NCBI GenBank assembly: GCA_946479855.1
Contig: CAMLHL010000101.1
Location: forward strand, 1 to 7,142
Source of the DNA: an uncultured Pseudomonadota bacterium
Lineage (GTDB): Bacteria > Pseudomonadota > Gammaproteobacteria > Burkholderiales > Rhodocyclaceae
DNA: 7,142 nt
Direction of reading: 5' to 3'
The first letter of the stretch is position 1, and each line of letters begins with the position of its first letter. The notes under the pieces are model-generated. The model saw nothing but the letters and a program-made list of their open reading frames with translations, did no database searches and was not told where the DNA came from. A program made the position numbers and the translations under genes. Shown here piece after piece: positions 1 to 7,142 of this stretch.

Positions 1-1930
<1,930 letters not shown>

Positions 1931-2479
1931 ATGGATTTGCAAAAAGCCCGGGCCATGCTGGCCGATGCCGAGATGATTCATGACGCCGCCGCCGTCCAGG
2001 GCGCTGTCGCCAAGGTGGCCGCCGAGATCTCCGGGCGGCTCGCCGACAAGTACCCCCTGGTTCTCTGTGTGATGACCGGCGGCGCCGTCTTCTGCGGTCA
2101 ACTGCTGACCAGGCTCGATTTCCCGCTTGATTTCGATTACCTGCACGCCACACGCTACGGCCCGGAAACGCAGGGAGGCAAGATTTCCTGGCGGACTGCG
2201 CCGTGGACATCGGTCAAGGGGCGCTCGGTGCTGGTGGTCGACGATATCCTCGACGAGGGAGTGACGCTGGCCGCAGTCGAAGAAAGCCTGCGCCGGATGG
2301 GGGCGGCCGAGGTGCTGACGGCGGTCTTTGCCGACAAGCTGAACGGCAAGCAAAAACCGATTTCGGCCGATTTCATCGGGTTGACCGTACCGGACCGCTT
2401 TGTCTTTGGTTTTGGCATGGATGCCGGCGGCGTCTGGCGCAACCTGCCGGCAGTTTATGCAATGAAGGAACGCGAGTGA
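1931..2479 (+). CDS. hpt: Hypoxanthine-guanine-type phosphoribosyltransferase
   Basis: This 182-residue protein belongs to the type I phosphoribosyltransferase fold. It carries the PRPP-binding signature VLVVDDILDEGVTL (residues 100-113), with two adjacent Asp residues as in purine salvage enzymes. Before it are a loop with MTGGAVFCGQLL (48-59), where HPRT-like enzymes bind pyrophosphate, and a flexible-loop segment TRYGPETQGGKISW (74-87). Near the C-terminus, VPDRFVFGFGMD (153-164) resembles the base-recognition hood of hypoxanthine/guanine enzymes. The expected reaction is hypoxanthine or guanine + PRPP to IMP or GMP. The ATG abuts the galU stop with no gap; a G-run at 1921-1926 is a possible weak ribosome-binding site, so translational coupling to galU is likely. 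The gene end overlaps the methyltransferase GTG start by 4 bases. The downstream thioinosine phosphorylase would release hypoxanthine, which fits this assignment. Exact base preference (hypoxanthine, guanine or both) cannot be fixed from sequence alone. Confidence 0.88.
   Translation: MDLQKARAMLADAEMIHDAAAVQGAVAKVAAEISGRLADKYPLVLCVMTGGAVFCGQLLTRLDFPLDFDYLHATRYGPETQGGKISWRTAPWTSVKGRSVLVVDDILDEGVTLAAVEESLRRMGAAEVLTAVFADKLNGKQKPISADFIGLTVPDRFVFGFGMDAGGVWRNLPAVYAMKERE
2465..2470 (+). promoter_or_regulatory. Ribosome-binding site for the GTG-initiated methyltransferase
   Basis: AAGGAA lies 5 bases before the GTG at 2476, inside the last codons of the phosphoribosyltransferase gene. It supports GTG 2476 over GTG 2485 and over the long in-frame extension that reaches back to 2203 within the preceding gene. 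Confidence 0.65.
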
Positions 2480-3174
2480 GCGGTGTGACGGTTGCCGACT
2501 TCATCGGCTACTGGGAAACAGAGGGAGAGGCCTACGTCCGGCGAGGTGATTATGCCTGGATGGCCTCGCTGGTGCCGGGCCGGCGGGTGCTGGAAATCGG
2601 GTGCGGTGTCGGCTTCGCCACGCAGGCGCTGGCCAGGCGTGGCCTGGCGGTGCTCTCCATCGATTCGCTGCCCGAATGCCTGGCGGCGACGCGCCAGCGC
2701 CTGGGGGGGCTTGAGGTGACGCTGCTGCAGGCCGAGGTGACGGCGCTCACGCCCGAGCAGCGGGCCACCATCGAAGCCTTTGCGCCGGAAACCGTCGTCT
2801 GCTGGCTGATGGGGGCACCGGCCGAGGTCACCGGAGCGGTGCCGAGCGATGCCGGGCAGGCGGTGATCGCCTATCGCGAAAAGATACATCGCGTGGTCGC
2901 CGAACTGGCGGCCAGCTTGCCGACCGTGCGCCACCTGCACTATGTCGATCGCACGGTCATTCCCTGGCAGGCCAAGGATATCGGCCGCGATACGCTGGTC
3001 GGCTACCATAACGGCAAGACACTGCGCGATCTGCCGTTCGCCGGTGAGCGGCGTCAGGCGCTGTACCGAAAACTCGAAGACAATGGGGCCGAGACGGCCC
3101 GGATCAAAATGCACCCGTCGCTCAAGGGCGCGGTGCCGACGCTGGCCTCGTTGCTGGCGGAAAGGAAGAAATAG
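2476..3174 (+). CDS. Class I SAM-dependent methyltransferase of unknown substrate
   Basis: The product is 232 residues from GTG 2476. The open frame continues upstream to 2203, but that part lies inside the preceding gene in another frame and is not methyltransferase-like. The GTG overlaps the preceding stop as GTGA, behind an AAGGAA ribosome-binding site. Motif I for SAM binding is VLEIGCGVGFATQAL (residues 38-52), followed by the acidic residue D63 in LSIDSLPE that should contact the SAM ribose. The N-terminal stretch ADFIGYWETEGEAYVRRGDY (7-26) precedes the Rossmann core. The C-terminal third (about 155-232, with HYVDRTVIPWQAKDIGRD and ETARIKMHPSLKG) is not a family-defining region that I recognise. 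There is no signal peptide or membrane segment, so it is predicted cytosolic. It lies between a purine phosphoribosyltransferase and a thioinosine phosphorylase, but the substrate (small molecule, RNA or protein) cannot be told. An alternative start is GTG 2485, giving a protein 3 residues shorter. Confidence 0.83.
   Translation: MSGVTVADFIGYWETEGEAYVRRGDYAWMASLVPGRRVLEIGCGVGFATQALARRGLAVLSIDSLPECLAATRQRLGGLEVTLLQAEVTALTPEQRATIEAFAPETVVCWLMGAPAEVTGAVPSDAGQAVIAYREKIHRVVAELAASLPTVRHLHYVDRTVIPWQAKDIGRDTLVGYHNGKTLRDLPFAGERRQALYRKLEDNGAETARIKMHPSLKGAVPTLASLLAERKK
3162..3168 (+). promoter_or_regulatory. Ribosome-binding site that fixes the phosphorylase start
   Basis: AAGGAAG ends 7 bases before the ATG at 3176. 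The phosphorylase frame stays open upstream to 2942, but that extension lies inside the methyltransferase gene and is Arg-rich shadow translation, so this site and the GGSG motif just after the ATG define the real start. Confidence 0.7.
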
Positions 3175-3175
3175 C

Positions 3176-3946
3176 ATGCTGGCAATCATCGGCGGCAGTG
3201 GCCTGACGACCCTGTCCAATCTCGACGTTTCACACCGGGAAGTCGTCCGCACGCCCTATGGCGAAGCCTCGGGGGCCCTGGTTTTCGGGCAGATCAGCGG
3301 CCAGCCGGCGGTGTTCCTGCCGCGCCACGGCTACGGCCATACGATTCCGCCGCACATGGTCAATTACCGGGCCAACATGTGGGCACTGCACCATCAAAAG
3401 GTCAGCGGCGTCATCTCGGTGGCTTCGGTCGGCAGTATCCGCGACGACCTGCACCCGGGCGACATCGTTCTGCCGCACCAGATCATCGACTATACTTGGG
3501 GCCGCAATTCGACCTTTTTCGACGGCATCGGGACGCCGGTCAATCACATCGATTTCACCGAACCCTATGATGCCGAATTGCGCCGGCGCATTCTTGAGGC
3601 CGCGGCGCAGTTGAGCATCGAGGTCAAGGTTGGTGCGGTCTATGCTGCAACGCAGGGGCCCCGCCTCGAAACGGCAGCCGAAATCAACCGCCTGGAGCGC
3701 GACGGAGCCGATGTGGTCGGCATGACCGGCATGCCGGAAGCGGTGCTGGCCCGCGAGCTCGGCTTGCCCTATGCGGCGATCAACGTCGTGGCCAACCATG
3801 GTGCAGGCCGCGGCAGCAGCGCCAACGGCATCCATTTCGAAAGCCTCGAACACGTGCTCCACAATGCCATGGGGCGCGTCAAGGTGGTCATCGAAAAGCT
3901 GGTCGGCTCGCAGGATGTCTGCCTGCCGCTCGGCATGTCGGTCTGA
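3176..3946 (+). CDS. S-methyl-5'-thioinosine phosphorylase (PNP/MTAP family)
   Basis: This 256-residue protein belongs to the trimeric purine nucleoside phosphorylase/MTA phosphorylase family. Motifs seen are the phosphate loop GGSG (residues 6-9), RHG (50-52), the core VGSIRDDLHPGDIVLP (85-100), HIDFTEPYD (124-132), the family signature TQGPRLETAAEI (159-170) and GMTGMPEAVLARELGL (182-197). The residue that reads the purine 6-position is Asn207 in INVVANHGAG. It lines up with the Asn of human PNP (LITN) and not with the Asp of MTA phosphorylase (ATDYD), which points to a 6-oxopurine. Together with the GMTGMPEA signature of the Pseudomonas methylthioinosine phosphorylase type, this suggests phosphorolysis of methylthioinosine to hypoxanthine and 5-methylthioribose-1-phosphate. 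The start is set by AAGGAAG at 3162-3168, one base after the methyltransferase stop. It is the last gene of the + strand run. Alternatives are a plain inosine/guanosine phosphorylase or an MTA phosphorylase; many annotations would call it mtnP. Confidence 0.87.
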   Translation: MLAIIGGSGLTTLSNLDVSHREVVRTPYGEASGALVFGQISGQPAVFLPRHGYGHTIPPHMVNYRANMWALHHQKVSGVISVASVGSIRDDLHPGDIVLPHQIIDYTWGRNSTFFDGIGTPVNHIDFTEPYDAELRRRILEAAAQLSIEVKVGAVYAATQGPRLETAAEINRLERDGADVVGMTGMPEAVLARELGLPYAAINVVANHGAGRGSSANGIHFESLEHVLHNAMGRVKVVIEKLVGSQDVCLPLGMSV

Positions 3947-3976
3947 GGCCGGACAGCGAGATTTTGGTGTGGATTT

Positions 3977-4007
3977 CGGCTTGACCGTGTCGCACACGGT
4001 CAAGCCG
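3977..4007. terminator. Perfect hairpin between convergent operons, likely bidirectional terminator
   Basis: A 14-bp perfect inverted repeat (arms 3977-3990 and 3994-4007, starting CGGCTTGACCGTGT) with a 3-nt CGC loop fills the gap between the phosphorylase stop (3946) and the glnD stop (4013). The stem can be lengthened by a G-U wobble and one further A-T pair. Its place between two tail-to-tail genes is typical of a shared terminator. Neither strand has a run of T after the stem, so it is not a textbook intrinsic terminator; it may instead act as a 3'-end-stabilising hairpin or work with Rho. The hairpin is directly visible; termination is an inference. The rest of this 66-base gap shows nothing else. 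Confidence 0.65.
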
Positions 4008-4012
4008 GATCA

Positions 4013-6571
4013 TCAGACTTTCAGGCGCTCCATCAACTCGGTCTCGAGCCGGATGCGGTTATGGCTGTCGTGCAGATCGCCGCCGCTGATCAGAAAGACG
4101 TCTTCCGCCCGTTCGCCGAGCGTGATGATCTTGGCCGTATGCAAAAAGGCCCCATGCTCGGTCAGCGTGTTGGCGACCGTGTAGAGCAGGCCGGGCCGGT
4201 CGGCAGCGAGCAGCGACAGGATGAAGTGCGTACCTTTCTCATCGCCACGAATGCTGACTTCGGGTTTGATCGGGAAGTGCTTGACCTGCCGCGACAAGCG
4301 GCCGGCGGAGGGGACGTCCGGGGGCATCTGGCGGAGCAGGCGCTGTTCCAGCTCATGCTCGATATAGGAAATCATTTCCAGGTCGCTGTCGCGGTCTTCG
4401 ACATCCAGCACGACGAAGCTGTCCAGGGCGTAGCCATGAGCCGTGGTGTGGATCTTGGCATCGACGATGCTGTAGCCGGAACGGGCGAAGAAACCGACGA
4501 TGCGGGCGAACAGGTCGGGCTGGTCCTGGGTATAGACCATCACCTGCAGGCCTTCACCTTCCTGGTAAGGACGGGCGCGCACCACCGGCTGGTTGTTGAA
4601 GATCCGGTAATGCAGCGAACGGGTATGCCAGGCGATTTCCTCGGCCGAGTGACGGAGGAAATAGACCGTGTCGAGCTGCTTCCACAGGCGCTCGTGCACG
4701 GTCGCCGATAGCGCGAAGAAGCGCAGCAGGCGCATCGCTTCGGCCTGGCGCTCGGCAATGATGCCGTGCGGTGCCGGCGCTTCTCCATGGTTGAGCTGGT
4801 CCAGCGTGGCGTAGAACAGATCAGCCAGCAGCTTGCCCTTCCAGTGGTTCCACACCTTTGGACTGGTGCCGCGGATGTCGGCATGGGTCAGCAGGTAGAG
4901 TGCCTGCAGGTGACGCATGTCGCCAACCAGGCGGACGAAATTGGCAATGACGTAGGGATCGGTCAGATCTTCCTTCTGGGCGACCTGAGACATGATCAGG
5001 TGATTCTTGACCAGCCAGACGACCAGTTCGGTGTCGTCCGCGGTCAACCCGTGGTTTTCGCAAAATTCCCGGGCGTCGGCAGTGCCGAGTACGGAATGGT
5101 CGCCGCCCCGGCCCTTGGCGATATCGTGGAAGAGGGCGGCGACATAGAGCAGCCAGGGACGGTCCAGCTCGGCGACGATACGCGAACAGAGGGGGTATTC
5201 ATGTGCAAATTCGCTCATGGTAAAGCGGCGAATGTTGCGCAATACCTGCAGGATGTGCTGGTCAACCGTGTAGACGTGGAACAGGTCGTGCTGCATCTGG
5301 CCGACGATACGGCCGAAATTCGGCAGGTAGCTGCCAAGGATGTCGAGCTGGTTCATGCGCCGGAATTCGTGGACGATGCCCCGGTCGCTTTGCAGCAGTT
5401 TCAGGAAGGCGGCGCGATTGACCGGGTCGGCGCGAAATTCCGGGGTAATCAGGTCGCGGGCCAGCCAGAGCGCGCGCAGAGTCCGGGCGGTCATGCCGAC
5501 CAGTTCGTGATTTTCCTGCATGACCAGGAAAGCGTCGAAAATCAGATGCGGGTTGCATTCAAAGACCCGGTCTTCCTGGATGTCGAGGAGGTTGCCGACC
5601 ATCTGGAAATGATCGTCGATCGGCTGCGGGATTTGCTCGTTTTCCGGTGCCAGCGCGGCCTGCATGTTCTGCAGCAGGATGATGTTGAGCAGGGTGACCG
5701 TCTTGGCGTTGCGATAGTAGTCCTGCATCAACTGTTCCGAAGCGCGCTTGGCTTCGTTCGACACGAAATTGTACTTGGCGGCGAGATTGTTCTGGTAATC
5801 GAAGAGCAGGCGGTCTTCGCGGCGTCCCTGCATGAAGTGGAGGCGGATGCGCAGGTGGCGCAGGTATTCCTCGCAGCCTTCGGCCTGCATCCTGCCTTCG
5901 TGCGAAATGATGTCCTTGCGCTCCAGTTCGGCCCAGGTCGATCCGTAGCCGGCCGCCTTGGCAATCCAGAAAATCACCTGCAGGTCACGCAGGCCGCCGG
6001 GTGAATCCTTGCAGTTAGGTTCGAGGCTGAACGGCGTTTCGTTGAAGCGCAGGTAACGTTCCTGCTGTTCCAGGCGCTTGGCTTCGCAGAAGGCCAGGAT
6101 GTCCAGGTGATCGCGCAGTTGTTTCTGGAAATTCGAAAACAGCTTGCTGCTGCCGGTCAGCAGGCGAGCTTCGAGCAGGGCCGTCTGCACCGTGATGTCA
6201 ACGGCGGCTTCGTCCAGGCATTCCTGTACGGTGCGCACGCTGTGGCCGATTTCCAGCCCGATGTCCCAGAAATGGCCGACCAGGCGCTCCAGTTTTTCCT
6301 GCAGCGCGGCGCTGGCTTCCTGCGGCAGCAGGATCAGCAGATCGATATCGGACGCCGGATATAGCTCACCCCGACCGTAGCCGCCAACGGCCGCCAGGGC
6401 CAGTGATGTGGGGAAATCTAGCGATTGCCAGAGTTTCTCGAGGACCGCGTCGACCTGTTGGCAGCGATTCCGGAGCAGGGCGCGGGCATCGTTGTTGTGC
6501 TCGTAGTCCTGCTGCAGGCGTGCCTGGTTGGCCTTGACCTCGGCCCGCAGGGCGGCGATGTCGCAGGGCAT
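4013..6571 (-). CDS. glnD: Bifunctional PII uridylyltransferase / uridylyl-removing enzyme GlnD
   Basis: GlnD senses glutamine and adds or removes UMP on PII proteins (GlnB/GlnK), thereby controlling glutamine synthetase and nitrogen-regulated transcription. The 852-residue product is near the 890-residue E. coli length. Domains in order are: an N-terminal nucleotidyltransferase with [15 protein letters not shown] (residues 63-77; metal-binding D75 and D77); a linker with the conserved [10 protein letters not shown] (189-198); an HD hydrolase domain (about 430-560) with H432, the H482-D483 pair in [16 protein letters not shown]492 and H524; then two C-terminal ACT domains for glutamine sensing (about 676-745, [19 protein letters not shown]; and 782-850, [19 protein letters not shown]). 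Both catalytic centres look intact, so both activities are expected. The ATG at 6571 overlaps the map stop by one base (TGATG); a TTG one codon earlier (6574) is also possible. There is no strong ribosome-binding site, so coupling to map translation is likely. Confidence 0.97.
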   Translation of the reverse strand: MPCDIAALRAEVKANQARLQQDYEHNNDARALLRNRCQQVDAVLEKLWQSLDFPTSLALAAVGGYGRGELYPASDIDLLILLPQEASAALQEKLERLVGHFWDIGLEIGHSVRTVQECLDEAAVDITVQTALLEARLLTGSSKLFSNFQKQLRDHLDILAFCEAKRLEQQERYLRFNETPFSLEPNCKDSPGGLRDLQVIFWIAKAAGYGSTWAELERKDIISHEGRMQAEGCEEYLRHLRIRLHFMQGRREDRLLFDYQNNLAAKYNFVSNEAKRASEQLMQDYYRNAKTVTLLNIILLQNMQAALAPENEQIPQPIDDHFQMVGNLLDIQEDRVFECNPHLIFDAFLVMQENHELVGMTARTLRALWLARDLITPEFRADPVNRAAFLKLLQSDRGIVHEFRRMNQLDILGSYLPNFGRIVGQMQHDLFHVYTVDQHILQVLRNIRRFTMSEFAHEYPLCSRIVAELDRPWLLYVAALFHDIAKGRGGDHSVLGTADAREFCENHGLTADDTELVVWLVKNHLIMSQVAQKEDLTDPYVIANFVRLVGDMRHLQALYLLTHADIRGTSPKVWNHWKGKLLADLFYATLDQLNHGEAPAPHGIIAERQAEAMRLLRFFALSATVHERLWKQLDTVYFLRHSAEEIAWHTRSLHYRIFNNQPVVRARPYQEGEGLQVMVYTQDQPDLFARIVGFFARSGYSIVDAKIHTTAHGYALDSFVVLDVEDRDSDLEMISYIEHELEQRLLRQMPPDVPSAGRLSRQVKHFPIKPEVSIRGDEKGTHFILSLLAADRPGLLYTVANTLTEHGAFLHTAKIITLGERAEDVFLISGGDLHDSHNRIRLETELMERLKV

Positions 6572-7142
6572 CAACTGATCCAGTCAGGCTTCGGGCGGCA
6601 TCCGGCAGAAAGGGTCATGACCTCGTAACCGGTCTCGGTGACCAGAATGGTGTGTTCCCACTGGGCGGACAGGCTGCGGTCCTTGGTGACGATAGTCCAG
6701 CCGTCGGCCATTTCGCGGATTGCCGCCTTGCCGGCATTGATCATCGGCTCGATGGTGAACATCATGCCGGCCTCGAGCCGGGGACCGGTTCCCGACTTGC
6801 CATAGTGCAATACCTGCGGATCTTCATGGAATTTCTTGCCAATGCCGTGGCCACAGAATTCGCGAACGACCGAATAACCGTTTTTCTCGGCATGTTTCTG
6901 GATGATTGCACCAATGTCGCCGAGATGGGCCCCCGGCCTGACCACCGAGATGCCCAGCCACATGCAGTCGAAAGTGACTTCGCACAGCCGCTTGGCCTGG
7001 ATCGAGCCTTCGCCGACGACGAACATCCGGCTGGTGTCCCCGTGGTAGCCATCCTTGATGGTCGTGATGTCGAGATTGATGATGTCACCGTTCTTCAGCA
7101 CGCGTTCGCCCGGCACGCCATGGCAGACCTGCTGGTTGACCG
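6571..7142 (-). CDS. map: Type I methionine aminopeptidase, C-terminal part (N-terminus outside window)
   Basis: Map removes the initiator methionine from nascent cytosolic proteins. The frame is open to the window edge and gives 189 complete residues beginning [18 protein letters not shown]; the GTG at 7116 is internal. All five metal ligands of the E. coli enzyme are present: Asp in INLDIT, Asp in HGDTSR, His in CGHGIG, Glu in TIEPM and Glu in QWEHT. A single constant offset of 81 places them on D97, D108, H171, E204 and E235. The substrate-contacting His of VCHG (H79 in E. coli) is also kept, with a one-residue gap before the first Asp. By this alignment about 73 N-terminal residues lie beyond the window. 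The C-terminus ends in a short tail ([12 protein letters not shown]) different from E. coli. The TGA stop is shared with the glnD start. The map-glnD order matches E. coli; the identification is very secure. Confidence 0.97.
   Translation of the reverse strand, partial: VNQQVCHGVPGERVLKNGDIINLDITTIKDGYHGDTSRMFVVGEGSIQAKRLCEVTFDCMWLGISVVRPGAHLGDIGAIIQKHAEKNGYSVVREFCGHGIGKKFHEDPQVLHYGKSGTGPRLEAGMMFTIEPMINAGKAAIREMADGWTIVTKDRSLSAQWEHTILVTETGYEVMTLSAGCRPKPDWIS

Noticed and set aside
2203..2475. In-frame upstream extension of the methyltransferase to base 2203
   Set aside because: It overlaps the phosphoribosyltransferase gene, including its PRPP-binding motif, in another frame, and its residues are Arg/Gly-rich shadow translation. 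GTG 2476 has a ribosome-binding site and a coupling overlap.
2942..3175. In-frame upstream extension of the thioinosine phosphorylase to base 2942
   Set aside because: It lies inside the methyltransferase gene and is Arg-rich shadow sequence; the family begins at the MLAIIGGSG segment encoded from 3176, behind AAGGAAG.
2455..3252. 265-codon open frame on the - strand across the methyltransferase
   Set aside because: It is antisense to a gene with clear SAM-binding motifs, has no recognisable domain and crosses two gene boundaries.
3230..4003. 257-codon open frame on the - strand across the phosphorylase and the hairpin
   Set aside because: It is antisense to a well-conserved enzyme, runs through the likely terminator and shows no domain.
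4766..6004. Long open frame (412 codons) on the + strand opposite glnD
   Set aside because: It lies wholly antisense to glnD, which has complete conserved motifs. High G+C third positions in glnD readily leave the opposite strand open; no domain or ribosome-binding site is visible in the antisense frame.

Overview
The window reads as ordinary chromosomal core sequence from a high-G+C Gram-negative proteobacterium. The most likely group is the Betaproteobacteria (Rhodocyclales-like). That placement is an inference from protein character, the map-glnD linkage and the codon bias towards G/C third positions; nothing in the window proves it. There are no mobile elements, tRNAs, rRNAs, CRISPR arrays or phage genes, and no gene stands out in composition. 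Coding density is close to complete, with one short non-coding gap of 66 bases.

Left arm, + strand (1-3946): five genes read in one direction with overlaps or near-zero gaps, which suggests a single transcript. They are the 3' half of ligA (NAD-dependent DNA ligase), galU (UTP-glucose-1-phosphate uridylyltransferase), a hypoxanthine-guanine-type phosphoribosyltransferase, an unassigned class I SAM-dependent methyltransferase with a GTG start, and a purine nucleoside phosphorylase-family enzyme best read as S-methyl-5'-thioinosine phosphorylase. The last and third genes fit together biochemically: thioinosine phosphorolysis releases hypoxanthine, which the phosphoribosyltransferase can turn into IMP. 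The methyltransferase between them has no assigned role.

Middle (3947-4012): the two gene sets converge here. The gap is almost filled by a 14-bp perfect inverted repeat with a 3-nt loop, probably a shared transcription stop, although neither side has a U-tract.

Right arm, - strand (4013-7142): glnD (PII uridylyltransferase/uridylyl-removing enzyme, the nitrogen sensor) lies directly downstream of map (type I methionine aminopeptidase, truncated by the window edge). Stop and start overlap as TGATG. This map-glnD order is also found in E. coli.

I found no convincing new biological system. The most useful leads are the thioinosine/hypoxanthine salvage pair, the active-site Asn that supports 6-oxopurine specificity, and the unassigned methyltransferase embedded with them.
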